Shown piece by piece: positions 1 through 9,648 of a stretch of 64,000 bases of DNA. The position numbers and the translations under genes are program-made. This DNA comes from Oscillospiraceae bacterium. GTDB lineage: Bacteria; Bacillota; Clostridia; Oscillospirales; Ruminococcaceae. Location of the stretch: assembly GCA_900770285.1 (NCBI GenBank), contig CAAGJO010000030.1, positions 1 to 64,000 on the forward strand, written 5' to 3'. The notes beneath the pieces were generated by a model. The model was not told the DNA's origin and made no database searches. It saw only the letters and a list, made by a program, of their open reading frames with translations. The number at the start of each line of letters is the position of its first letter. Within the stretch, counting starts at the first letter, position 1.

Positions 1-3000
1 ACAGGAGAAACAGTAGTTAATAAGTTCCCTGAGGGACTTGAAACGATAGGTGCATCAGCTTTCAGAAACGGAGATAATGCCTGCCCGATAACAGGAGAAG
101 TGGTATTTCCTTCAACCTTGAAATCAATAGGGAATCATGCTTTTTATGCATGGTCAGAAAGTTACAGAACAAATAAAATCACATCAATTACATTTACCGA
201 AGGAACGGAAGAACTTTCTATCGGCAATCAGGCATTTCAGTGTTCAACTTCACTTCAAGAATTAAATCTTTCTGACAATATCATTTCCATAGGGGATAGT
301 GCATTCAATAAAAGTAATCAGTTAAGCGGAAGCGACCTGAACCTGCCAAAGTATCTGAGCAATCTAGGTTCAAATCCGTTTGGTTCAGTCAATTTCAAAA
401 GAATATACACTCCTCTTCATCCTTATCATTGCTATAACAGCAAATTGTACGGAGAAGAAGTGCATTTCAGAGGAATAGACGCAAATGAAACAGCGACAGA
501 AGGAACAGCAGCAGGATATCATTGGGGCTGTTTTTATAACTGGTGCAGCCTTGTTGGTAGTCCAAAACTTTATATAGAGCCGGCAGTAAAGCATCTGATA
601 AATGTAAAGAGCCTTTCAGACAGCAACGGCGGAAATATGAATTTCTGGGATAAGTTCAGCGAAATAAGTTTCGTGGGCGGAAATGTCATAAATATAGATA
701 AGAGCAATGGAGTAGTGTTCCCCACAAAAGAGCAGCCGCTGAATAACCTGAGCGGAATGTACTATGTAACAGAGCAGGGAATATTGTATGCCATAGACAG
801 AGTAAACCATACAGCAGCATTGGCATATGTTCCCGATGGAATAAAAGTGCTGGATCTGCCTGTTGCATTAAGAGTATCGGACGAAGCGGGAAGCGGATTT
901 GAACAAGATTATTCCGGCACATATAAAGTAGTGTCAGTATTATCACATTCAATACATCTTGCAAATGATTTGACTGCAATAGAGGCAGAAAGTCCAAGAA
1001 ATGTCACACTTGGTATGAGGGCCTTTGCCGATTGTGAAACATTGACAATGGTAAATGGAGTTACAACTCAGAAGGAAGCAAATGCAATATTCGGGGTATC
1101 AGGTACTGCGAAAATGCAGAAAGCATTTGTAAATACAGGACTTGAACCTGACCGTGATTCTGATGAAGGCAAGCCTATGAAGTATCTGGATTATATGGAT
1201 CCTGATACCGGAAAATTGAATGTAACTATCAAAGACTATAATACGCTTACTTATGATGAGGATAAGTACAGAGTACTTACAGGTAAGTATCTAGACTTTA
1301 ATATCAGCGCACAGGCATACGGAACATCAGACAAAGAAACTCAATTCTACATATATTTCTCGCCTTCAAGCACAATAAAAGGCTTTGTGGAAAGGGAAAT
1401 AAACTCGGCATATAACTATAACGGCAACTCTGTATCATTTACAGTTAAAATCACATGGGATTCTATTTCTAACTGTTATGTAGTATCCTTTAAGCTTCCA
1501 AGCGGTGCAACATGGGTAGCAAATGATCTTTTGCAGCAAATAGGATATCAGGGAAGAACAAAAGGCGGAGAGCTTGTTGTATGGGGAGAAGTATTGCCGT
1601 ATACAGATGAAAATGCAGAAATCGATGTACCGCAGATTCAGCAGGATGTAGCATATATGCAGATTGAATGGAGTACTCTCAGAAATCTTTATGAATACAG
1701 CGACATATATGTAGATGATTTTTATGGAAGTATAAATAATACTCTTGAAACTTATGTAGACAGTAATCATAAACCGCATATACGTCCGCTGCGTATAAGA
1801 GATTATCTTAAGTACAGAGACAATACACAGCTGAATAAAAATAATGATATCGGTAAAGATCCTGTAACCAGCGTATATCATACTTATGAAATTACGCTTC
1901 CTGAGGGACTTACCTGGAATCTTGACAAATTAAAGGAACACTATGATAACAGCAATATTGAAAGCTTGTCTGAAGATGGAAGAACTTTAAAGTATCATTA
2001 TACCATGTATTATAACGATCAGAATAATTATGATACAGGCAGCGGAATCGGAGGATATAGTAAAGATCTTTATTTTCAGGAAGATGATATTAATGTTTCA
2101 AAAGCTTATGATTATTATACAGAGCATGAGATAACCGTAACTCTTGGCGGAACTGTAAAATATGAATATTCTGAACCTGATGAAATGCAGACCATTACAG
2201 GCAAAGGAACAATTACAGCACTTGTGCAGAATATTGTTTATGAAAGGGATTATCAGAGAAATGATACAACTCTGGACGGAACAACCAGAGAAAGAGGCAG
2301 AGGACTTCCTGTAGAAAACTATCTTAAGATAACCAATAAAGGTGAAAGTGCCGTAGCTGCCAGTGATCTATATTCAATTACAGATCAGGTTATAAATTAT
2401 AACGGCTATGCATATCTTACACCGGAACAGATGGTAAAGCTTTTTAAAGAAAATAATGAATATCTTGATATTCAGAATATTGATGTAACCAATGTATTGC
2501 TTTATGAAAGCAATACAGAGATGGAACAGGAAGGCAGACATTATGATACTCAGGGCAATGAAAACGGTGTAAGCGATACACTTATAAATAAGTATACAGA
2601 ACCAAAGTATACAAATGTCAAGCTCAGTTTTGAAGTAATGGCAGGAGAAACGGATAAGATTATCTTTAAAGCAGTGGGCAGCGACGGCGAAACTATTGAA
2701 GGTATGGAAAAGACCTTAGACAGAACAAGTGAAACTCTTGCAGAGGATATTGCAGCAGAGCTTAAAGAAATCGGATATGCTGTAAATACCGGACTCTATT
2801 CAATTACATGGAATGCAACAGACGCTGCAAGAGAATATCTTATCGGCGGGGATAATCCATGGACATGGTATATTGAGACCTATGATTCAACTGTCAAGAC
2901 AGATTTTGAACAGTCTCATCATTATTTCAGTTATGATTCATGGAACTCTTTCGGCTTCTTTGGAAATCAACCGACAGCCCTGGCAACATTTACTCTGGGT

Positions 3001-6000
3001 CAGGGTGATGATGCGTATACAATTGAAAGAGGAACAGGAGATGCACCTGTCAGTTCATATGTGGATATAACTGCACAGTTCTATAACGATGAAACGAATC
3101 AGTTTGAATCGGGAATGGGTGCATTGAATGAAATGCATCCTGGAGATATTCTAAAATATACTGACAATTTCATGAACAGAAACATGGTAGATACCACTAA
3201 TCTGCCTATGATGCAGACCTTTGATAAAACACAGTGTATACTTGCTCCCGTTGCAATGAATCCGGAATTAAGTCTCAGAGGATTTGAAATAATAAGCTTT
3301 AACGGCAGTGATTATTATTTGCTGGAACATCAGAGCGAAAACATGAGCCTTAATAATGTATGGATTGGATTGGAAGGCAGCTGTTTCTGTGCCGAAAGCA
3401 TTGAAATTACATCTGATGGAGATACAACGGTCAAGTGGTATGAAGATTCAGTAACCAAGAACAGCAATATTCAGCACCAGTTCTATACCTATGTTATGGA
3501 CCCTGTTAAGCAGGGATTGAGACCTGATTCAAGAACAACATTGTATGCAAACGATTATATTAACGATAATCCTAAGTATTCTTCAAGAATATATGACTAT
3601 ATCAGCGGTAACTATAAGGGCGAATCAATAGATAAGAGAATAGTTGCAAATCCTGAACAGAAAGGCACAAAGGATGAAAAAACTGATGATATTCAGGGCT
3701 CATATATCGGCGTGGGTGAATCAGTAACCTATAGACTTGTGTTCACCGATTATTGGGCAAGAACATATACTTTGCAGGAAGGAGCAATAACAGATGAGCT
3801 TCCCAACACATCAGGACAGTTTGAATGGAAGCTTGATGATAATGTTCATGTTGAGTATATGCTTTGCAAGAGAAATTCCGAAGGAAATCTTCTTAAAGAT
3901 GAATTCAAGCCTTATGAAGGAGATACAAGCTGTAAGATAGAACAAAAGCAAGCAAAGATTCATGGACAAGGCGAGGAAAAAGATCTGTGGTGTATGACAT
4001 GGGGAGAATTTAAACTTCCTGCCGGCTATTCGCTTGTTATCTATGTAACTTTGGATTATCCTGATGACCAGACTGTATGGGATAACTTTACAGAAGTTGC
4101 GGATACAGATATATACAATGACTTTGTATGGGAGAATACAAGTAAGGATGAAAACGATTCAAACAGATTCTACAGAAGCAGCGTAAGACACAGAATTGCA
4201 AGAGCAAGCAGTGTATATCTTAAGACGGGAATGTATTCTACTATAAGCGATCCAAATGGATATATATATGCTAACAGTGATGAAGAAAAGCGAATTGTAA
4301 AGTATTATATTGTAGTGTACAATCACGGAAAGAGTGACTATTATCTCGATGATATATACTTAAAAGTACCTAGAGGATTCCATTGGGAAGTACCGCCGAA
4401 AACTGATTATTCCGGACATGCCGACTGGGATGCCTACGGTGTAAATGTAACAGATGAGAATGCACCTGACAGAATAAGAAATATTCAGGTTGACCAGTAT
4501 GTTTCCGCAAGTAAAGGTGACAGTGAGACTGTAAAAATACATCCTATGCCTATAGCCCAGAAGGATGAGCGTGTCGGAAAATATTATCTTATGCCGGGAC
4601 AGTATATCTCCATCGAAATAAGATTTACTATTGATTCATACGCAAGTACTGATGATATGGTTGATTTGCCTGTAGCAATGCCTGTTGACGACTCACATCA
4701 TGTAGGAAAGATAAAGCAGGTTGAGGGAGTAGAAGCTCATCTTAGCAATGACGCAAACTATAATCAGGGAACACCTGAATTCTGGGAGACAGATGAAATT
4801 GCAAAGGCTAATGGTTTTGATAATTACATCGTAACACAAACCGGCGAAGAAGAAACTTTAATACCGTCTGAAACAGGAAAATGGGTAGCATCAGATCTTA
4901 AACTTACCAGAAAAATATCACAGCCCGGTGTAAGAAAAAATACGCCTGTGGCAGTTCTTAAAAATCTGGAAGAGGGCGGAGTAGAAAAATATTCGCCTCA
5001 GGACGGCGTATCCATGAACTATCCTGTTCAATGGGAATCAAGCGTAGTTAACGGCGGAGAAAATGCTTTCACTAACTATTATATGAAAGATACAGTACAG
5101 TGGCCGTATGTATTTGACCGTGATGTTATTCTTGAGTCTCAGAGCAGCAGCAGTAATAATAAAAAATTTACTATAACCCGTGTGGATCAGTATGAAAAGG
5201 ATTTTGCACAGGATGATTACATTAACATTACAGATACCAACCGTGTAATTAACAGAGATAAAGTCAAAGTAAATAATACACTCATTGATATTGCTCCTGA
5301 CAGAGCAACGGCATTTGCCGATCCGGATAAATATTCAGTTACAATATTCGGTGACAGCAGTGCAAGAGTATATTTCTATAAAGAAAATGATACATTTGGG
5401 CTTGGAAAGGATAATGAAACCTTTGAGGTGGATTTGACAGGCAGCAGAATTTACGGTGTTGCACCAAGAAGCTATTCAAACGGAAAGCCTGTCAATACCT
5501 ACAGGACCTTCAGCTATTGGACTCGTTTTGATTTATCACAAAAGGATAAAACTCCGAGAACATCCTATGGCAATAAGGCAATGCTTATTCCCGTACAGGA
5601 TTATACAAAAAATGATGTATCAGAAGGTATTCCTGTTGATGAAAACGGAGATACTGTAAAGTCAGAAACCGAAAAGCCCGCAGGTATTATTGCAGTTGCA
5701 CATGTTTCAGTAGGAACAGGACAGTCAACAGTTGCATGGATGACAGCCAAGGAAGAAGGCGGAGAAGAACAGGATGTAAGCGATAATCTTCAGGATGTTC
5801 TTACTAAGGAAAACAAGATACTGCTGTTTGACCAGACGCATACGATAACCTACACCATGAATGTAATGAATCATACTCCTGCCGAATCTGACAAGGATGA
5901 AGTAACAGAAGCTGATGACAGAAAGTATTCTTTAAAGGATATGGTTATCATAAATGCTTTGCCTCACGAGGGAGATAAAGCACCGTTCTACAGCAGAGTA

Positions 6001-7473
6001 CCTCGAAATTCGGATTTTGAAATATCAGAACTTTCATCTGTAAAGCTTTATTATGAAGACAAAAAGGCAGACGGAGATACTTCGTCAGACAGGGATCTTC
6101 ATGAAATTGATGAGCAGTATTACCGGGTGCTTTACAGCACAAAGAAATCTACAGACATAACTGATGCCGATTGGAATCTGGGCGGAGGAGAAAACTGGAA
6201 GGATACCGCTGGGTATACCATGGAAGAATTGGAAGAACAGGGCTTGACTCTTGCAGACATCAAATCCGTAAGAATCGAGCTTCATGACCCGACAACAACT
6301 TTCCCGAGTGATGAAACGGCAAGACAAAAGTACAGAGAGCTTATGAAAGCAGGACGTACAATTGTTGCACAGTATACTGCAAAGACCAACAGAACGGATA
6401 TTGAACCGGGAAAGACAGCATGGAATTCCTTTGGTTACCGGTTTAACAGATTTTTCAATGCCGATGATGAAAATCAGATAATGGAAGCGTCATCTATCAG
6501 AAACGGTCTGCAGATTCCTGCTATACCGATTTTGTATCAGAAGCTGATTGACTTCAATCGTGACCCGTATACTAACAATACAGGAGCAGATTTGAAGTTT
6601 GATTTCAAAATTACAAAGAATGCTATTGAAAAGGACGACGGAACAATTCAACCGTCACAGACAATTACATTCAGCGTTAACGTACCAGATGGAAGCACAT
6701 CAAATTATTTGAATCTTCAGGAAATTGGGGCAAATGACAGCATAAGCTGGACCCATGATGCAGATGATGACAGCTATTTCTGGGAAGATCAGGCAACCTA
6801 TAAGGTAGAACAAACTGAAAATCCCGAAGACTTTAAGTTCTTCTCTGCGGCGGTTAACGGAAGTCAGACTACAGAATTTACTTACTATGCAGATTATGAA
6901 CCTGTTATCATATACGAGAATCAATGTCTTGACTGGATAGGAACAATGTACAAAATGGATATAAGAAGTGCTGGGCTTGATCCGGTTAATGACAAAGATG
7001 ATCAAGATATGATTCTGTTATCTGATGCGGTATTTGCATTGTTTACAACAGATGAAACTCAAAAGCTTGATTTTGATAATCTGACGGATGAACAGCAAGA
7101 GATATACAATGCCAACAAGGAAGAAATTGATAAAGCAGCAGCTCCTTTAGTTGAATTCGGCGGAAAGGGCGAAGAAGCAACGCAGCTTTACATTAAAGAC
7201 ATTGGAATTACGGATGATAACGGCAGAATAATATGGAACGAGTTAAAGGATGATAAATATTATATCAGAGAAATTGCAGCTCCTGATGGTTATTATCTGA
7301 ATCTAAACTACTTGTCTATTACAAAATCAAATCCGGAGATTAACGTTTATGACCGTGTAGGCAAAAAGCTTCCTGACGCAGGTGACGTTGGTACAGGTGT
7401 TTTCTATACTATTGGTGCGATTCTTCTTCTCTCCGGCATTGTATCTATAAAGAAAAAGTGGAAAAGGGAGTAA
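1..7473 (+). CDS. Giant BspA-type LRR surface adhesin, C-terminal part (5' end outside window)
   Basis: The frame is open from base 1, so the gene begins before the window; a GTG at 100 is internal. At least 2,490 residues are visible. The first 100 or so, and a second patch near residues 280-350, carry BspA-type leucine-rich repeats (LRR_5), with recurring units such as LKSIGNHAF and ISIGDSAF. A very long extracellular stretch follows, with segments resembling adhesin and DUF11-like beta-sandwich domains (for example YYIVVYNHG). Close to the end is a SpaA-like domain with an E-box-type segment (YYIREIAAPDGYY). The C-terminus is a sortase signal: LPDAG at 7369, a hydrophobic segment, then KKKWKRE. 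I infer an adhesin covalently attached to the cell wall. Its binding target is unknown. A strong terminator follows. Confidence 0.85.
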   Translation, partial: TGETVVNKFPEGLETIGASAFRNGDNACPITGEVVFPSTLKSIGNHAFYAWSESYRTNKITSITFTEGTEELSIGNQAFQCSTSLQELNLSDNIISIGDSAFNKSNQLSGSDLNLPKYLSNLGSNPFGSVNFKRIYTPLHPYHCYNSKLYGEEVHFRGIDANETATEGTAAGYHWGCFYNWCSLVGSPKLYIEPAVKHLINVKSLSDSNGGNMNFWDKFSEISFVGGNVINIDKSNGVVFPTKEQPLNNLSGMYYVTEQGILYAIDRVNHTAALAYVPDGIKVLDLPVALRVSDEAGSGFEQDYSGTYKVVSVLSHSIHLANDLTAIEAESPRNVTLGMRAFADCETLTMVNGVTTQKEANAIFGVSGTAKMQKAFVNTGLEPDRDSDEGKPMKYLDYMDPDTGKLNVTIKDYNTLTYDEDKYRVLTGKYLDFNISAQAYGTSDKETQFYIYFSPSSTIKGFVEREINSAYNYNGNSVSFTVKITWDSISNCYVVSFKLPSGATWVANDLLQQIGYQGRTKGGELVVWGEVLPYTDENAEIDVPQIQQDVAYMQIEWSTLRNLYEYSDIYVDDFYGSINNTLETYVDSNHKPHIRPLRIRDYLKYRDNTQLNKNNDIGKDPVTSVYHTYEITLPEGLTWNLDKLKEHYDNSNIESLSEDGRTLKYHYTMYYNDQNNYDTGSGIGGYSKDLYFQEDDINVSKAYDYYTEHEITVTLGGTVKYEYSEPDEMQTITGKGTITALVQNIVYERDYQRNDTTLDGTTRERGRGLPVENYLKITNKGESAVAASDLYSITDQVINYNGYAYLTPEQMVKLFKENNEYLDIQNIDVTNVLLYESNTEMEQEGRHYDTQGNENGVSDTLINKYTEPKYTNVKLSFEVMAGETDKIIFKAVGSDGETIEGMEKTLDRTSETLAEDIAAELKEIGYAVNTGLYSITWNATDAAREYLIGGDNPWTWYIETYDSTVKTDFEQSHHYFSYDSWNSFGFFGNQPTALATFTLGQGDDAYTIERGTGDAPVSSYVDITAQFYNDETNQFESGMGALNEMHPGDILKYTDNFMNRNMVDTTNLPMMQTFDKTQCILAPVAMNPELSLRGFEIISFNGSDYYLLEHQSENMSLNNVWIGLEGSCFCAESIEITSDGDTTVKWYEDSVTKNSNIQHQFYTYVMDPVKQGLRPDSRTTLYANDYINDNPKYSSRIYDYISGNYKGESIDKRIVANPEQKGTKDEKTDDIQGSYIGVGESVTYRLVFTDYWARTYTLQEGAITDELPNTSGQFEWKLDDNVHVEYMLCKRNSEGNLLKDEFKPYEGDTSCKIEQKQAKIHGQGEEKDLWCMTWGEFKLPAGYSLVIYVTLDYPDDQTVWDNFTEVADTDIYNDFVWENTSKDENDSNRFYRSSVRHRIARASSVYLKTGMYSTISDPNGYIYANSDEEKRIVKYYIVVYNHGKSDYYLDDIYLKVPRGFHWEVPPKTDYSGHADWDAYGVNVTDENAPDRIRNIQVDQYVSASKGDSETVKIHPMPIAQKDERVGKYYLMPGQYISIEIRFTIDSYASTDDMVDLPVAMPVDDSHHVGKIKQVEGVEAHLSNDANYNQGTPEFWETDEIAKANGFDNYIVTQTGEEETLIPSETGKWVASDLKLTRKISQPGVRKNTPVAVLKNLEEGGVEKYSPQDGVSMNYPVQWESSVVNGGENAFTNYYMKDTVQWPYVFDRDVILESQSSSSNNKKFTITRVDQYEKDFAQDDYINITDTNRVINRDKVKVNNTLIDIAPDRATAFADPDKYSVTIFGDSSARVYFYKENDTFGLGKDNETFEVDLTGSRIYGVAPRSYSNGKPVNTYRTFSYWTRFDLSQKDKTPRTSYGNKAMLIPVQDYTKNDVSEGIPVDENGDTVKSETEKPAGIIAVAHVSVGTGQSTVAWMTAKEEGGEEQDVSDNLQDVLTKENKILLFDQTHTITYTMNVMNHTPAESDKDEVTEADDRKYSLKDMVIINALPHEGDKAPFYSRVPRNSDFEISELSSVKLYYEDKKADGDTSSDRDLHEIDEQYYRVLYSTKKSTDITDADWNLGGGENWKDTAGYTMEELEEQGLTLADIKSVRIELHDPTTTFPSDETARQKYRELMKAGRTIVAQYTAKTNRTDIEPGKTAWNSFGYRFNRFFNADDENQIMEASSIRNGLQIPAIPILYQKLIDFNRDPYTNNTGADLKFDFKITKNAIEKDDGTIQPSQTITFSVNVPDGSTSNYLNLQEIGANDSISWTHDADDDSYFWEDQATYKVEQTENPEDFKFFSAAVNGSQTTEFTYYADYEPVIIYENQCLDWIGTMYKMDIRSAGLDPVNDKDDQDMILLSDAVFALFTTDETQKLDFDNLTDEQQEIYNANKEEIDKAAAPLVEFGGKGEEATQLYIKDIGITDDNGRIIWNELKDDKYYIREIAAPDGYYLNLNYLSITKSNPEINVYDRVGKKLPDAGDVGTGVFYTIGAILLLSGIVSIKKKWKRE

Positions 7474-7477
7474 AAAC

Positions 7478-7518
7478 AAAGCTTCCCTTGTAAACTCCAG
7501 GGGAAGCTTTTGCTCTTT
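7478..7518 (+). terminator. Intrinsic terminator after the giant adhesin
   Basis: A 10-bp perfect stem (AAAGCTTCCC with GGGAAGCTTT, 7478-7487 and 7501-7510) with a 13-nt loop begins 4 bases after the stop codon and is followed by a short T-rich tract. Confidence 0.8.
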
Positions 7519-7596
7519 ATATAACTGTTAGTTAGCATTGTATTTGGTGTTTAAGCTTAATAATAGAGGAAAATACAAAAAAGATTTTATGAATTA

Positions 7597-7625
7597 TTGA
7601 CAAATAAAGAAAAGTATGCTATAAT
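7597..7625 (+). promoter_or_regulatory. Promoter of the pilin-like gene
   Basis: TTGACA (7597-7602), a 17-nt spacer and TATAAT (7620-7625), with an extended TG one base upstream of the -10. This is a full-consensus vegetative promoter, so the gene can be transcribed separately from the adhesin. The 5' UTR of about 50 nt holds a 9-bp inverted repeat at 7645-7667. Confidence 0.85.
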
Positions 7626-7644
7626 ACATTTAGTTGAAATTTTT

Positions 7645-7667
7645 AAACATATTTTTATAATATGTTT
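7645..7667 (+). promoter_or_regulatory. Inverted repeat in the pilin 5' UTR
   Basis: AAACATATT (7645-7653) and AATATGTTT (7659-7667) are perfectly complementary around a 5-nt loop. The repeat ends 4 bases before the AAGGTG ribosome binding site at 7671. It could be an mRNA hairpin next to the ribosome site or a DNA operator; the sequence does not say which. Confidence 0.5.
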
Positions 7668-7681
7668 TTGAAGGTGAAAAT

Positions 7682-9475
7682 ATGAAATTAGCTTATATAA
7701 CTAAACATTTGGCTGCAATGGCTGCAGCAGTGCTTATGACAGTTACTGCGGTTTCACTGAGTACGGTGTCTTTTGCTGATTATCCTGATGAAGGTCATAA
7801 CTGCATTATGGTAAGTGAATTTGAAGGTACTCACAGCATTCAGTACAATGCATATCAGGTTTTTAAGTTAAAAAATTCAGATTATGAAAATGTTCAGGAT
7901 TGGGGCAACGGAATTGATGTTAATGAAAATCTCATTAATGATTTGAAGAACATTCCTGAATTTAATAATAACAATTGTTTTGAAGACAGTGACGGCAATG
8001 CTTATTCCAATTCTAAGATCGCAAGGAAGTGTGCAGCAGTTCTGGGTAAGGAAGACGACAATTCAAGCTTGGTGAAAATTTTTGCAAAAACTATTGCTAA
8101 GTATAAAATAGATGAAAACTCTGCTGCGGTTGACAATGCTACAGGGAAAACTGCAGAAAACTTAAGCGATGGATACTGGATGGTTTTGGGTAAGTCATAT
8201 AAAGGTGATAATCAGTCAGAAAATGTTGTTTGGTCCAGTGGCTTGCTGAAAGCTGTACGAGGAGGAACTGCAGATAATGTAAATGTTGTAAAGGTAATGG
8301 CAAAGCTTTATCTTCCGACTGTAGAAATTAAAGTACTTGACGAAAGAAACGATGTGAAAACATGGCAGGACGTCACTGATGCAACGGTGGGCGATATGAT
8401 TTCTTTCCGCTTATATGCAACTTTGCCTGCCGATTATAATTCTTACAGCGGCTATTATGCTCAGTTCAAGGACAGCCTTAACACAGATGTGTACAATGTT
8501 GATGCCGGAAGTTTTAAGTGTTACAAAAAAAGTGCAATATCAAGCTACTCGGAAGATAACAGCGGTGATGTTACAGACAATGATATAATAGTTGATTCAG
8601 AGGGAAAATGTCCTTTTGAATATTCTCTCACAGATTACGGATTTGATGCATCTTGTCAGAATCTTAAGAACTATTCTGATAAAAATGGCAATGCTTTCAG
8701 TGCCGGGGACATGATTATTTTGGAATACAAAGCCAAGCTTTGCAATGGTGACAACCTTGCAGTTTCTCCAAAAGATACAGGCAATTCCAATAAAGCTGCT
8801 TTTGTTTATTCAAACAACGAGTATGGTGACTTCAGCAGCCGGGAGCATCAAGGAATAACAGCTTCTGATGAAGTAAAGGTACTTACATATGAGATAGATG
8901 CTGTAAAAGTAGACTCTGAGAACAAGGATTTAAAGCTTGAAGGCGCAGTTTTTGCATTAAAAAACAATGACGGAAAGTATGCACGCTTTGAAAGCGATGA
9001 TAACATTTCAAAAATCATGGAATGGGTTGACAAAGAACCTACAGCTGATGACAAGGATTATGTTGTAGCTTCGGATAAAAATGGCGAGTTTAATATAAAG
9101 GGAATCGGTTCGGGCAACTATGTACTTCAGGAGATTAAATCACCTTACGGATATGTTCCAAAGGACGTTGCCTTTAAAATTAATTCAAAGCTAGCAGAAG
9201 AGGTTGAACTTTTCAATGATGATGTTAATGCTCTTGAGGCATTGAGCTACTGGTACAAGCTTGATGAAGAAAACTCAGACTTTGAAGAAGTCAAGGGCGC
9301 AGGAAACATCAGCAAGGGAATTATAACCATTAACATTGAAAATGTATGGCTTGAGGCACCCGGAGTAGGCGGAATGGGAAGAACAATTCTTTATATTTGC
9401 GGCGGAACTATAATTTGTGCTGCAGTGATTTCTCTTATTGTCAAGAAACGTTCCCAAAGTGCTGACGAGGACTAG
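7682..9475 (+). CDS. Pilin-like cell-wall-anchored surface protein
   Basis: 597 residues. A Sec signal peptide covers about residues 1-32, ending in SFA. The body fits the isopeptide-stabilised fimbrial fold of SpaH/EbpB-type pilins. A lysine in the segment KVMAKLYLPTVEIKV sits where the pilin-motif lysine usually lies. A SpaA-like domain near residues 400-510 contains an E-box-like LQEIKSPYGY. The C-terminus has a hydrophobic segment and a basic tail, but the sorting motif reads APGVGGMGRT (from about residue 559) where LPxTGGxGT is usual. The start is an ATG with AAGGTG upstream. It has its own consensus promoter and terminator. No sortase gene lies in the window. I infer a major or shaft pilin subunit; a non-polymerised surface protein is the alternative. 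Confidence 0.75.
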   Translation: MKLAYITKHLAAMAAAVLMTVTAVSLSTVSFADYPDEGHNCIMVSEFEGTHSIQYNAYQVFKLKNSDYENVQDWGNGIDVNENLINDLKNIPEFNNNNCFEDSDGNAYSNSKIARKCAAVLGKEDDNSSLVKIFAKTIAKYKIDENSAAVDNATGKTAENLSDGYWMVLGKSYKGDNQSENVVWSSGLLKAVRGGTADNVNVVKVMAKLYLPTVEIKVLDERNDVKTWQDVTDATVGDMISFRLYATLPADYNSYSGYYAQFKDSLNTDVYNVDAGSFKCYKKSAISSYSEDNSGDVTDNDIIVDSEGKCPFEYSLTDYGFDASCQNLKNYSDKNGNAFSAGDMIILEYKAKLCNGDNLAVSPKDTGNSNKAAFVYSNNEYGDFSSREHQGITASDEVKVLTYEIDAVKVDSENKDLKLEGAVFALKNNDGKYARFESDDNISKIMEWVDKEPTADDKDYVVASDKNGEFNIKGIGSGNYVLQEIKSPYGYVPKDVAFKINSKLAEEVELFNDDVNALEALSYWYKLDEENSDFEEVKGAGNISKGIITINIENVWLEAPGVGGMGRTILYICGGTIICAAVISLIVKKRSQSADED

Positions 9476-9504
9476 TACGCAAAGTAAAACAGAGATTATA
9501 TTAC

Positions 9505-9536
9505 AATCCCCAGACTAAAAGATCTGGGGATTTTCT
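9505..9536 (+). terminator. Terminator of the pilin-like gene
   Basis: Ten-bp stem AATCCCCAGA (9505-9514) with TCTGGGGATT (9523-9532), followed by TTCTCT. Confidence 0.8.
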
Positions 9537-9569
9537 CTGGCTTAAAATATTATTGAATTGGGAAAAGTG

Positions 9570-9607
9570 CAAAGTAAAAGACTGCCGCAGTTAATACGAC
9601 AGTCTTT
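9570..9607 (-). terminator. Terminator of htrA
   Basis: The stem AAAGACTG with CAGTCTTT (9577-9584 and 9600-9607) lies beyond the htrA stop codon. On the minus strand it is followed by TTACTTTGC, a modest U-tract. Confidence 0.6.
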
Positions 9608-9648
9608 CAGAGGAAATATATGAAAAAATTGTGACGTAATCTGATGGA

